From Lethocerus indicus (lineage: Eukaryota > Arthropoda > Insecta > Hemiptera > Belostomatidae): a DNA stretch of 64,000 nt. The translations under genes and the position numbers were made by a program. The notes below the pieces were generated by a model, which saw only the letters and a program-made list of their open reading frames with translations, ran no database searches and was not told the origin of the DNA. The stretch covers positions 38,387,852 to 38,451,851 of the forward strand of contig JACDQD010000002.1 in NCBI GenBank assembly GCA_019843655.1. The letters are read 5' to 3'. Below, in pieces: positions 10,700 through 20,664 of this stretch; position 1 is the stretch's first letter; every line of letters begins with the position of its first letter.

Positions 10700-12390
10700 T
10701 CCGACGCCGAACACAGTTTTCGAGCTTAAAATTGTCGCCGCCATCTCGATTTCGTCGTACCAACTTTAGACTCGACAATAACAAAATGTGTATATACAAA
10801 AAAAAAACTACAACAACGTATTATCGATAAAGCAATGTCTAAAAACCGAATTGAGGTCTTTGTTGAACCTTTTTAAAATTATCGAATTTAAAATATCAAT
10901 TCCGAACAGTTTGCGAGATTTCAATTGTTCACCGCCATCGGCGGATTTCGTCACAGTGCTTTCAACAGGACAATACAAAATATATATTATCGATAACGCG
11001 GTACGAATCAAACCCAACGTCTAGAACCGAATTAAGGTTTTTGTAAAGCAATTTAAAATTATCGAATTTAAAACATCGATTACAAACACAGTTTATGAGC
11101 ATTGAATGATCACTGCCCACTGGATTTCGTCGTACCAACTTTAGACTCGAAAATACAAAATATATATTATCGATAACGCGGTACGAATCAAACCCAACGT
11201 CTAGAACCGAATTAAGAGTTTTTGAAAACATTTTAAAATTATCGAATTTAAAACATCGATTACAAACACAGTTTATGAGCATTGAATGATCACTGCCCAC
11301 TGGATTTCGTCGTACCAACTTTAGACTCGAAAATACAAAATATATATTATCGATAACGCGGTACGAATCAAACCCGGTGTCTAGAACCGAATTAAGGTTT
11401 TTTTAAAGCAATTTAAAATTATCGAATTTAAAACATCGATTCCAAACTCAGTTTATGAGCTTTGAATGATCACTGCCCACTGGATTTCGTCGTACCAACT
11501 TTAGACTCGAAAATACAAAATATATATTATCGATAACGCGGTACGAATCAAACCCAGTGTCTGAATTAAGGTGTTTGTAAAACTTAAAATTATCGAATTT
11601 AAAATATCAATTCCAAACACAGTTTATGAGCTTTGAATGATCACTGCCCACTGGATTTCGTCGTACCAACTTTCAACTCGACAATACAAAATGTATATAC
11701 AAAAAACGTATTATCGATAACGCGGTACGAATCAAACCCAGTGTCTGAAACCGAATTAAGGTTTTTTTTAAAACATTTTAAAATTATCGAATTTAAAATA
11801 TCGATTCCTAACGCCTTTATGAGCGTTGAATTATCACTGCCCACTGGATTTCGTCGTCCCACTTTCAACTCGACAATACAAAATGTATATACAAAACGTA
11901 TTATCCATAACGCGGTACGAATCAAACCCAGTGTCTGAATTAAGGTGTTTGTAAAACTTAAAATTATCGAATTTAAAATATCGATTCCAAACACAGTTTA
12001 TGAGCTTTGTATTATCAGTGCCATCTGGATTTCGTCGTCACACTTTCAACCCGACAATACAAAATGTATATACAAAAAACGTATTATCGATAACGCGGTA
12101 CGAATCAAACCCAGTGTCTGAAACCGAATTAAGGTTTTTTTTAAAACATTTTAAAATTATCGAATTTAAAATATCGATTCCAAACGCCTTTTGAGCTTTG
12201 AATTATCACTGCCAACTGGATTTCGTCGCCGCACTTTCAACTCGACAATACAAAATGTATATACAAAAAACGTATTATCGATAAATCGGTTCGAATCGAA
12301 CCCAGTGTCTGAATTAAGGTTTTTTGAAACGAATTTAAAATTATCGAATTGAAAATATCGATTCCAAAAAGTAGCGACCGAATTGAAACA
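10700..12390. repeat. 180-bp satellite array, about nine units
   Basis: Units of 180-190 bp carry TTTAAAATTATCGAATTTAA, CACTGCCCACTGGATTTCGT and TTATCGATAACGCGGTACGA. Neighbouring units at 11041, 11221 and 11401 are exactly 180 bp apart and almost identical; outer units are more diverged. The open frames in this block are translations of the repeat. Confidence 0.95.
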
Positions 12391-12499
12391 TCCGTATTTC
12401 CATTATATCAAATATTTAAAACTTATTTCCACAAATATTACAATAATACGCTGTATATTGTTCGTCGAACGGTTGAAAAGTCGCATTCGACAAGCTCAC

Positions 12500-12575
12500 C
12501 TCGGGCCTATAAAAGGCAACAAAACGGCACTTTCTTTAAAAATGGCCTTTTCGTATTTTTCGACATTTCTTTCAA
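12500..12575 (-). CDS. Possible 5' exon of the BUB1/BUBR1-like gene
   Basis: Just beyond the 180-bp array the minus strand has a GCGGCAG acceptor and a GTGAGC donor. It reads ERNVEKYEKAIFKESAVLL and then PFIGP with two bases left over. Those two bases complete the first codon of the exon at 8543-8747, so phase is consistent. The helix-rich composition suits the segment before region I, but I see no KEN box and no start codon. Confidence 0.28.
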
Positions 12576-12864
12576 CTGCCGCACTCGTACCGAATAAAAT
12601 AAGCGATTTATTTTCATTTATTTATCTCAAATATTTCAATCATTTGAGATTACGTTCGAAATCGAGTAGGAAATTATACACATTAAACGTACACACGTAG
12701 GACAAACGCGCAACAGTCCTTTTAATATATAAATTAATTTATTAGAAAAAAAAGTGCATAATTTCAATACAACATAAAATTATTACCAAAAGGAAAACAC
12801 ATTTTTTGCTAATTTCGCTTATCGCTATATAAATAGAAAATTGTGAACTTTGCTTCGATTCGAA

Positions 12865-12914
12865 TTCCAATTTTTTTATTTCTCGATTACTTTGGTGATT
12901 ATTCCTTACGGAAT
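12865..12914 (-). terminator. Possible XPG polyadenylation signals
   Basis: On the minus strand, AATAAA hexamers occur in this stretch, roughly 75-120 bp beyond the stop codon of the last XPG exon. Their position is suitable for 3' end formation, but the sequence is AT-rich and chance occurrence is easy. Confidence 0.35.
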
Positions 12915-12986
12915 TTGAATTTATTTCAATAATAAAGGAAATAAAAAAAATTGTACCCCAATTCGTTGCGTCGTTTTTAGTCTTTT

Positions 12987-13064
12987 CTAATTTTTTTTGC
13001 GATCCGATTTTTTCTCCTCCGTCCTCAGTTTGGCCAAAATTCGTGCCGCTTTCACTCGAGCCGC
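12987..13064 (-). CDS. XPG/ERCC5 last exon: basic C-terminus
   Basis: From a TTTTCGTAG acceptor the minus strand reads AARVKAARILAKLRTEEKKS and then DRKKN before a TAG stop at 12987-12989. A short, lysine- and arginine-rich tail is usual for XPG proteins, which end in a nuclear localisation region. The exon is assigned by position, strand and composition rather than by a strong motif. Confidence 0.5.
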   Translation of the reverse strand, partial: AARVKAARILAKLRTEEKKSDRKKN

Positions 13065-13241
13065 CTACGAAAACAAGCCGATAAAAAAGATGTTTTTAAT
13101 AAATTTTACAATTATATCTAGCGTAATATTACGATCCGCTCCATTCACCCTGATTCCGGTGTGACGACAATTTTTCACCAAGTTATAGCGGAATAGAACC
13201 CGTCCGTCGCTAGTAATGTATTCAAATGTAATATATATATA

Positions 13242-13908
13242 CAGAGAGGGCGGTCCAAAAAAATGTATCCACCGTTTAACAGTCAATAACTCGCAAACTA
13301 ATCGACCGAGTTGTCCCCTTTTTGGGTGAAAGTGTAGCTTAAAGTCTAACTTGAAGATATCACATAGCTGTAGGTGTTCGAAATTGTCACCATTATTAAC
13401 ATCCACAGACAGAAATGATGCAGCCCAACTGCAGCACCGACTACTGACTGCACAACGTGTCCAGTTGGGGATATTTGCATGGTGAATATGTAGGATGGAT
13501 TCTCCTCCAAGTTCATCCAATGTCCGTGGCTTTTGGTGTCGATAAACGACGTCCTTTAGTGTTCCCCCAGTACAGGTAAAAGTCCAGAGGAACGTCCAGA
13601 GGAAAGTCATTTCGCCATTGCCGTTGAACCTCGTTAATGTTTTCGTACTTAAAATACCGGTTCAAAACTGGACTTCCTTTCATCTCCAATTCTAAGCCTT
13701 GCGCCAGCCACGTTACTCGAGAGTAACAACAGGGTACAACTGACACGACAGAACACTGACTATCCCCGGTCATCTGACAAAAGAGAATACGTATTGTATG
13801 GCGCAATCGGAACTACAACACTATATAACAGTACCAAAATGAGACAACTCCATCAATCAGTTTGGTTATGGACTGTTAAACGGTGGATACATTTTTGGAC
13901 CACCTCCG
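13242..13908 (-). mobile_element. Tc1/mariner-type element with internal deletion (DUF4817-like)
   Basis: Terminal inverted repeats containing GGTCCAAAAAATGTATCC-type sequence and CACCGTTTAACAGTC lie at both ends, flanked by TA dinucleotides. The minus strand carries VLNRYFKYENINEVQRQW, matching the helix-turn-helix (DUF4817) start of insect mariner-like transposases. Six residues later it has PLDVPLDFYLYWG, resembling the PDLxPxDFFLWG motif near the catalytic end, and then DNFEHLQ near the C-terminus. The catalytic middle is missing, so this is a non-autonomous deletion derivative of 667 bp in intron 11 of XPG. Confidence 0.85.
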
Positions 13909-14015
13909 TAGGTATTCCGTTGTGGCCGAATCAAGTCAGCTCGGACTGAAAACAATTGACTCAAACTGTAAATTTAGTACTATTCTAATAGCACGTTACT
14001 AAGGCGGACTTGAAA

Positions 14016-14019
<4 letters not shown>

Positions 14020-14078
<59 letters not shown>

Positions 14079-14090
14079 ATTCCATTACAT

Positions 14091-14145
<55 letters not shown>
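14020..14145. repeat. Two (AT)n microsatellites
   Basis: Two AT runs of about 55 and 50 bp are separated by ACCATTCCATTACATCC. They lie in an XPG intron directly beside family A sequence. Confidence 0.97.
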
Positions 14146-14148
<3 letters not shown>

Positions 14149-14179
14149 TACTTCCTCAGTCTATACTAACTTATATATA

Positions 14180-15290
14180 TATTGGGTCACAACTAAGTAA
14201 TCGTGGGAATTCACCACAACAAGTGGCGCTTGTACATATTTTTAAGCACGCCAGTACATCTTTGCATAGATAAGATTCTTCGATCGTTATTATTCGGTCC
14301 GATACGTTATTGGGTTCGAATGCGCGTATAAGATACATTCAGTTTATCCGCAATGTCCCAGTGTTGAACTACGGCGATCCGAATCGCAATAACGGCCTTT
14401 ATTCGGGGTCATCGTCGACCTCCTCCGAGCGCTCCTCGTCTTTTAACGAAAATCCCCGACCGAATTTCGAAACGGTACGACACTGCCGCCCCTTTTAACG
14501 CTTTCGACATATTTTTAAGGCCAACATCTTTGTAGTAAGATTCTTCGACACGTTATTATTTGCGGTCCTTTCTGAAATATTCGGTATCGAATTACATCGA
14601 CCGGTCGAATTGTGTGTGTGTATAAAAGGGTGAACGGCGGAGGGAATGAAGGCCGTTATTGTATTCGATCGCCACAGTTCAACACTGGGACATTGCAGAG
14701 AAGCCAATGAATATATCCGCATTGAAACCATCTCGGCTTATAAAGATGTTGTGCGTAATTAAAATATGTACATTTTTTGTGCGAAAGCGTTAAAGGACGG
14801 CAGTGTCGCGGTACTGAGGTTCGCGAAATTCCGGTCGGGGGGATTTTTCGTTAAAAGACGAGGAGCGCTCCGGAGGACGTCCCTAGTGGAGGAGGTCGAC
14901 GATGACCCCGAATAAAGGCCGTTATTGCGATTCGGATCGCCACAGTTCAACACTGGGACATTGCAGAGAAGCCGAATGTATCTTATACGCGCATTCGAAA
15001 CCGTCTACGGCTTATCTGTGCAAAGATGTTGACGCGTAATTAAAAATATGTACATTTTTTGTGCGAAAGCCTTAAAAGGACGGCAGTGTCGCGGTACTGA
15101 GGTTCGCGAAATTCCGGTCGGGGGGATTTTTCGTTAAAAGACGAGGTGCGCTCCGCAGTGGAGGAGGTCGACGACCGAATAAAGGCCGTTATTTCGATTC
15201 GATCGCCATAGTTCAACACTGGGACATTGCAGAGAAGCCAATGTATCTTATACCTGCATTCAAACCGCGTTCGTCGGCGTTCCAAATTTC
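14180..15290. mobile_element. Family A elements, cluster of nested or tandem copies
   Basis: Four partial copies in both orientations share CACAGTTCAACACTGGGACA, the AATAAAGGCCGTTATT block, the GTCGACGATGACC block and the GGCAGTGTCGCGGTACTG block. Adjacent copies at about 14760-15040 and 15040-15290 are direct repeats of about 280 bp. The right-hand boundary touches the low-coordinate edge of the XPG exon at about 15300-15654. Confidence 0.8.
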
Positions 15291-15299
15291 CCTACTCTT

Positions 15300-15654
15300 C
15301 TGGTGTGAGGCGGTGGCGATGCGACCCGAAGGCTCCGACCCCGGCGGCATCCCTCTCTTCTCCTCGACTTCTTTCGGAGCGCCGGCGGCCTCCTTCACCA
15401 CCTTCTTGCTCCGAGCGCTGCTGTTGGTCTTCCTCCGTTTCTTCTCCTCGACTTCTTTCGTGGCGGCGCCCTTCGCCGTCCCGTCGCCGGTCGTCCTGCG
15501 TTTCTTCTGCGCCGCGGCGACCTCCTCCTCGCCGCCGCCGCCACCGCCCGAGGAGACCGACAGCTCGCTCCACCCTCTTGCTCCTCTTCTTCCGCGCCGT
15601 ACTATTAAGACTCTCGACCGACCAGTCGAAATAACCGTGCAGAGTCATCTGGGT
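15300..15654 (-). CDS. XPG/ERCC5 exon: PIP box and basic region, one frameshift
   Basis: A TTTTTCAG acceptor opens an exon beginning TQMTLHGYFDW. QMTLHGYF fits the PCNA-interacting PIP-box pattern Q-x-x-[ILM]-x-x-[FY]-[FY], found at the same place in XPG. It is followed by ARKKRSKRVERAV, like the Arg/Lys helix after the PIP box in relatives. About 40 codons in, the protein-like frame moves by one base to GGGGGGEEEVAAAQKKRR and then KEVEEKKRRKTNSSARSKK; the original frame becomes Arg-rich noise. The 3' boundary is uncertain. The frameshift may be real or an assembly error. Confidence 0.65.
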
Positions 15655-15843
15655 CTGAAAAATAACATTCTTTGAGACGCTCCGTCCCGAACCGAAAAAG
15701 TATAATACTAAATTTTCGAACATTTAAGCTCGCTGGTTTTATCGTGCAACTTTCCCGATCACCGTATCGACATTGCAGAATACAAATATTCGATTGGTCG
15801 TGAATGGCCCACAGGTCCGTATAAAAATTTTCTTTATGATGTA

Positions 15844-15846
<3 letters not shown>

Positions 15847-15890
<44 letters not shown>
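15847..15890. repeat. (AT)n microsatellite
   Basis: A pure AT run forming one edge of a family C element. Confidence 0.97.
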
Positions 15891-15894
<4 letters not shown>

Positions 15895-16199
15895 AGAAAA
15901 TAAAGTATTTATTTTTCTCCGCTACAGCATTACAGAATTCGTTGGTATAAATCACAGAACGCGTTTGTTGTGGACGCTGGTGGAAATAGTCGTCGGCGCC
16001 GCTGACCTTATTCTGCGCCGCTTGTCCAACACCGGCAATAGCGTGTCATCCGCTTTGCGCCGGTCCCAGCCGAATTTGTGCCTGGCGTCGCGCAGACCGC
16101 CAAATCGGCGCCTAACTGAACTTCTCCCTGTCGCCGCGACACAGACGCCTTTTAACCACTTCTCGGCTGGGGAAACCTAAATTGGGCGCAAGACGATTA

Positions 16200-16205
<6 letters not shown>
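15891..16205. mobile_element. Family C element, copy 1 (plus orientation)
   Basis: This 315-bp segment contains AAATAAAGTATTTATTTTTC, CGCTTGTCCAACACCGGCAA and CCACTTCTCGGCTGGGGAAA and ends in GGCGCAAGACGATTACCAAT. It is bounded on both sides by AT runs. A copy in the opposite orientation lies at about 20298-20600. No coding function is recognised and the open frame in it is not conserved between copies. Confidence 0.75.

Positions 16206-16249
<44 letters not shown>
16202..16249. repeat. (AT)n microsatellite
   Basis: An AT run of about 46 bp followed by a T run, at the other edge of family C copy 1. Confidence 0.97.
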
Positions 16250-16258
<9 letters not shown>

Positions 16259-16580
16259 TTTCATATACGAGGTGTCATTCTGGCGCGCGGCATGCGGAGG
16301 TCGTTTCTAATTGCGGAATTCACTACTAAGGCCGAAATCCGGCGAGAGGAGATAAAAGATCGAGAAAACTACATTTAATTATCCGGAATGGGCCATGACG
16401 CCAACTCGGCTATTGGCGAGAATCCGGCTTTAATTTTTATTTCAACGTTTTTCGATACAAAAATATCGTATACCGTGAAATGTTTTATAGAGGAAAGGAC
16501 TGAAAGAGAGTGTCGAAATGTTGAAAACATACCGTTTGTGGTCTGCGAGGGGTTGTGGAATATATACTGTAGTAGTTAGT
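16250..16580. other. XPG intron stretch, nothing recognised
   Basis: This part of the intron between the XPG exons at 17172 and 15654 has no open frame that resembles the missing XPG segment. It has a short family A-like fragment near 16295-16325. Confidence 0.4.
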
Positions 16581-16581
16581 T

Positions 16582-16589
<8 letters not shown>

Positions 16590-16612
<23 letters not shown>

Positions 16613-16905
16613 GTTCGGTCTTTTGCTAGACAGCGGTTTTTCGCCACTCAGTCGCGTCTTCAGTAGCGCCCGTGTCAGTAGTCACTTTGGATGTTTTTGA
16701 GGCATCCTCACTGCACTGCACTGTCACTTTCCGTGTACTGTACATGTACCGGGAGTACAGTGAGGATGCCGAAAACATCCAAAGTGCCGGCACAGTGACT
16801 ACTGACACAGCGCTACTGAAGATGGCGACGGCGAAAATGTCTAGCAAAAGACCAAACCGGCAGCGAGAGAGAGAGACAGAAACTTCACGAACCTACGGTA
16901 TACCG
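16590..16905. mobile_element. Family B foldback element, copy 2
   Basis: A nearly complete inverted repeat. The left arm has GGTCTTTTGCTAGACAGCGG, TTCAGTAGCGCC and CACTTTGGATGTTTTTGAGG. The right arm has their complements ending GTCTAGCAAAAGACCAAACC. The arms are separated by only about 40 bp around the TGTACATGTACC palindrome. CT/GA runs flank it. Confidence 0.85.
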
Positions 16906-16909
16906 TAAG

Positions 16910-17171
16910 TTGTTCCTTCGGTCTTAGACGAAAGTCCTAGTGAAAGTTAACGCGCTTTTCGCGTACTGTGAACCGTCTCGCTCTTTTTGCGACGCGCTCG
17001 ATCCAGAATTTATCTCGTCGCCACTTTCCTCTCGTAATTATAAAAATTTTCTTTCGAACAATCGTAAACAACGCGCGCGCATAATCGGCTGTCCTCTCTT
17101 TAACGCGTTGAGACGCGAAAGTGCACGGATTGTTATAAAAACGGTTCTAATAGTGAACCGGCTGTTTACAC
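16910..17171. other. XPG intron stretch, expected exon not found
   Basis: The XPG segment after the helix-hairpin-helix region, which normally carries F-P-N-P-A-V and F-x-W-G-x-P motifs, should lie between here and 15654 on the minus strand. I translated this stretch in all three minus frames and do not see it. Confidence 0.4.
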
Positions 17172-17403
17172 TGTGAGACGGCGACGTTGGCGAGCTTCTT
17201 GGCGAGCGGCGTGCCGGCCAGCCGTCCGGCGTTTAGGGCCGTCGCGAACCTGTTCAGCCTCTCCTCCGGCGACGGGTCGCTTTCGCGCGCCGGAAACTCC
17301 GCCAATATCTCGAGCGCCGTCACCGGCCCAACGCCCTTCACGCCCTCCGTATAGTCGCTACCGATCAACAGCGCCACCAGTATCAGCTCCTCGCGCTTCA
17401 ACC
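17172..17403 (-). CDS. XPG/ERCC5 exon: H3TH DNA-binding segment of the nuclease
   Basis: From a GCGAAAG acceptor, with one base from the previous exon, the translation is RLKREELILVALLIGSDYTE followed by GVKGVGPVTALEILAEF. This is the end of the internal nuclease region: the GSDYTEG loop with its metal-binding aspartate, then the helix-two-turn-helix that grips DNA. The spacing from DIH in the previous exon to GSDY equals that of family members. The exon then runs through a Pro/Arg/Glu-rich patch to TPLAKKLANVAVS. The donor GTGTAA is my best choice and gives phase 2. No exon with the next conserved segment was found. Confidence 0.88.
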
Positions 17404-17504
17404 CTTTCGCAAAACAACACACTTGTACGTAAGTAACGAGTTTATTATTACAGTTAACGCTTCAGTTAAAAATATTGTTATAGTTGAGATTGTAACTAAA
17501 TTTA

Positions 17505-17505
<1 letters not shown>

Positions 17506-17559
<54 letters not shown>
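17506..17559. repeat. (AT)n microsatellite
   Basis: A pure AT run of about 54 bp in the XPG intron between exons 8 and 9, next to a family A copy. Confidence 0.97.
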
Positions 17560-17565
<6 letters not shown>

Positions 17566-18150
17566 CGCCGACAACAAGTGGCGATGTACATATTTTTAAG
17601 TACGCGCAACATCTTTGGCACAGATAAGATTCTTCGATACGTTATTATTTGGTCATTTCTGAAACGGTATAAAAATTAAATCGACCGGTCGAATTGTATG
17701 TTGTATGTTGACGGTTTCCAATGCGCGTATAGGATACATTCAACTTCTCTGCAAAGTCCCAGTGCGATTATGCCCTTTATTCGGGTCATCGTCGACCTCC
17801 TCCTCCAGGCGGACGTCCTCCGGGCGCTCTCCTCGTCTTCTAACGAAAAATTCCCGACCGAATTTCGCGAACGCGGTACCGCGACACTGCCGTCCTTTTA
17901 AGAAAATAAAAAGCGAAACATCTCTGCACGGATAAGATTCTTGATACGTTATTATTTGGTCCTCGTGGGCCTATAAAACTTATGCGCTGTGATGAAGCGT
18001 GCAGCGGTTCGCGAAATTCGGTCAGGGGATTTTTCGTCAAAAGGCGAGCGCTCGGAGGACGTCAGTCTGGAGGAGGTCGGCGATGACGAATAAAGGCCGT
18101 TATTGCGATTCGGATCGCCACAGTTCGACACTGGGACATTAGCAAGACGA
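17560..18150. mobile_element. Family A elements, copies in XPG intron 8
   Basis: Contains GACAACAAGTGGCGATGTAC, the ATCGACCGGTCGAATTGTAT block and the CATCGTCGACCTCCTCC block, followed by an inverted second fragment with GATGACGAATAAAGGCCG and CACAGTTCGACACTGGGACA. At least two diverged copies are joined. No transposase is present. Confidence 0.75.
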
Positions 18151-18153
18151 TTA

Positions 18154-18154
<1 letters not shown>

Positions 18155-18199
<45 letters not shown>
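18155..18199. repeat. (AT)n microsatellite with family C end
   Basis: An AT run preceded by GCAAGACGATTACCAAT, the same end seen in family C copies. This may be a solo terminus. Confidence 0.9.
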
Positions 18200-18201
<2 letters not shown>

Positions 18202-18215
18202 GTCAGTCTGGCGCA

Positions 18216-18945
18216 TGCTCGTTTCTAATTGGAATTCACGACAAGTGGCGTTGTACATATTATTAATTACGTCCAGCCGTAAATGGTTTGAATCGTATAA
18301 GATACATTCAGTTTATCCGCAATGTCCCAGTGTTGAACTACGGCGATCCGAATCGCAATAACGGCGTTTATTCGGTCATCGTCGACCTCCTCCGCCGCGG
18401 ACGTCCTCCGGAGCGCTCCTCCTCGTCTTTTAACGAAAGCGAATCCTCCGACCGGAATTTCGCGAATCGCGGTACCGCGACACTGCCGTCCTTTTAAGAA
18501 AATAAAAAAGCGAAACGTGACGGAAATGCTCACTTCGTTTCATCGCGCTTTAGCTTTTTTTTATACACACACACACAGACAGACAATTCAACCGGTCAAT
18601 GTGGAATTTTGATACGGAATATTTCAGAAAGGACCAAATAATAACGTACTTAAAAATATGTACAACACCGTGTACGCTGTGTGATGAAGCGTTAAAAGAG
18701 CGGTGGTGTCGCGATACTGTGATTCGCGAAATTCGGTCGGGGAAATTTTTCGTTAAAAGGCGAAGCGCTCCTGGGACGTCCGGCGGTGGAGGAGGTCGAC
18801 GATGACCGAATAAAGGCCGTTATTGCGATTCCGATCGCCATAAGTTCGACACTGGGACATTGCAGAAAGCGAATGTATCTTATACGCGCAATCGAAACCG
18901 TTTAGACGTTGTCGTACTTAAAAAAATATGTACAACGCCAGTTAC
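18216..18945. mobile_element. Family A element, long copy or head-to-head pair
   Basis: Begins GGAATTCACGACAAGTGGCG and ends in the inverse sequence GTACTTAAAAAAATATGTAC with GCCAGTTACTTAG. The middle holds the CGACCTCCTCCGCCGCGGAC and GTGGAGGAGGTCGACGATGA blocks in opposite orientations. This gives two copies arranged head to head about an ACACACAC run near 18567-18576. Confidence 0.75.
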
Positions 18946-19060
18946 TTAGAGTATGTCGCCCCCCCGATAGTTTATTCACTTTTCTTCTCGCGGTACTTTA
19001 AACCGGGGCGAGAAATGTTTTCATATCATATATATGACGCGATAAATTCGTCCGACTTAC

Positions 19061-19274
19061 TGTAACAACGGTGGATGTCAGTCGCTTTGAATTGCAGGAC
19101 GTATTTTTTCTGATTGAAAAAATTTTTATAGACGTTGGCGGCGCCGAACAGCCAGATATCGCTGTCGTCCGATATCGTTCCGTGCGTCTGATCGGTGGCT
19201 TCGAGGTGGGCGCACTGCGCTTCGGCTTCCATCGGCGCGACCAGATACGGGATGCCGAACAACTGGAGCAGCTC
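19061..19274 (-). CDS. XPG/ERCC5 exon: internal nuclease (I) catalytic segment
   Basis: A GTCCGCAG acceptor and a GTAAGTCGG donor delimit 214 nt. The translation starts [20 protein letters not shown] and contains [26 protein letters not shown] supplies the two catalytic glutamates and DDSD the two metal-binding aspartates of the FEN1/XPG active site. All are intact. XPG cuts the damaged strand 3' of a lesion during nucleotide-excision repair. Phase 0 in and phase 1 out match the exons on both sides. Confidence 0.95.
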
Positions 19275-19289
19275 CTGCGGACGATTGCG

Positions 19290-19490
19290 CGCCGTTGAAC
19301 GGTTTAAAAAAAAAAAAAAAAACCAATTTCCGCTAACTTCCAGTCGGATAACATAATGTCGTCGGAAGAACCTGGATACAGTTTTTTTTTCCAGTGTATT
19401 TGGGAGTGTTCCGTTGGGATAAGTTTTAAAAGCTCTTCAAATTCTTCCCCCACACAACATTAAACAATCCTACCGGATTCATAATTATAT
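19290..19490. other. XPG intron 7, unique part
   Basis: Short stretch with a poly-A run at 19307-19322 and no recognised element. Confidence 0.4.
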
Positions 19491-20235
19491 CGGTCGACAA
19501 CTAAGTAATTGTGGAATTACCGACAAGTGTGGCGTGTACATATTTTTCGAAACCGTAAATGGTTTCGAATGCGGTATAAGATACATTCGGCTTCTCCGCA
19601 ATGTCCCAGTGTCGAACTGGCGATCCGATCGCAATAACGGCCTTTATTCGGGTCATTATCGACCTCCTCCACTAGGACGTCCCCTCCGAGCGCTCCTCGT
19701 CTTTTAACGAAAAATCCCCCGACCGAATTTCGCCAACCGCAATACCGCGACACCGCCGTTCTTTTAACGCTTCATCACACAGCGTACGGTATTGTACATA
19801 TTTTTGCAAATCGTTATTATTTCGTCCTTTCTGTGAAACATTCGGTATCGAAATTCCACATTAACCGGTCGAATTGTCTGTCTGTGTGTGTGTGTATATA
19901 AAAAAAAGCTAAAGCGCCGATAAACAAAGTGAGCATTTCCGTCACGTTTCGCCTTTTTTATTTTCTTAAAAGGACGGCAGTGTCGCGTACGCGATTCGCG
20001 AAATTCGGTCGGAGGATTCGCTTCGTTAAAAACGAGGAGGAGCGCTCCGAGGACGTCCGGAGGAGGTCGACGATGACCGAATAAAGGCCGTTATCGATTC
20101 GGATCGCCGAGTTCAACACTGGGACATTGATAAACTGAATGTATCTTATACGCATTCAAACCATTTACGGCTGGACGAATTAATAATATGTACAACGCCA
20201 CTTGTCGCCGGTGAATTCCGCAATTAGAAACGACC
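19490..20235. mobile_element. Family A element, complete head-to-head copy in XPG intron 7
   Basis: Left end GTCGACAACTAAGTAATTGT with GTGTACATATTTTT. Right end TATGTACAACGCCACTTGTC followed by GGTGAATTCCGCAATTAG. Central direct and inverted blocks are as in the 18216-18945 copy, including GAACACTGGGACATT-like sequence and the GTCGACGATGACCGAATAAA block. No coding capacity. Confidence 0.75.
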
Positions 20236-20257
20236 ATGCCGCCAGACTGGATAGCTG

Positions 20258-20260
<3 letters not shown>

Positions 20261-20294
<34 letters not shown>
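20261..20294. repeat. (AT)n microsatellite
   Basis: AT run between family A and family C sequence. Confidence 0.95.
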
Positions 20295-20296
<2 letters not shown>

Positions 20297-20297
20297 T

Positions 20298-20594
20298 AAT
20301 CGTCTTGCGCCTAATTTAGGTTTCCCCAGCCGAGAAGTGGTTAAGGCGTATTTGCTTCGTCACACGACAGGAGAAGTTCAGTTGGGGCGTAGATTTGGCG
20401 CGCGACTACGCCAGGCACAAATTGCTGGGACCGACGCAAGACTGATGACACTATTGCCGGTGTTGGACAAGACGGGCGCAGAATAAGGTCATATTTCCGC
20501 CACAACAAACCGCTCTGTGATTTATACCCAACGATATAAATTGCGGTCGTAATTTGTAATGTTGTAGCGGAGAAAATAAATACTTTATTTTTCT

Positions 20595-20600
<6 letters not shown>
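20298..20600. mobile_element. Family C element, copy 2 (inverted relative to copy 1)
   Basis: Starts GGTAATCGTCTTGCGCC, the reverse complement of the end of copy 1. It runs through TTTCCCCAGCCGAGAAGTGG and TTGCCGGTGTTGGACAAG-like sequence to TACTTTATTTTTCTACAAAT before another AT run. It is diverged from copy 1 by many short indels. The two copies are 4.4 kb apart and bracket XPG exons 8 and 9. Confidence 0.75.

Positions 20601-20652
<52 letters not shown>
20598..20652. repeat. (AT)n microsatellite with family C terminus
   Basis: An AT run of about 53 bp followed by TGGTAATCGTCTTGC, a second copy of the family C end. Confidence 0.95.
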
Positions 20653-20655
<3 letters not shown>

Positions 20656-20664
20656 TAATCGTCT

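Noticed and set aside
15227..15675. Plus-strand frames over the XPG exon at 15300-15654
   Set aside because: They are the complement of the Lys/Arg/Glu-rich XPG tail, rich in Ser and Pro for that reason.
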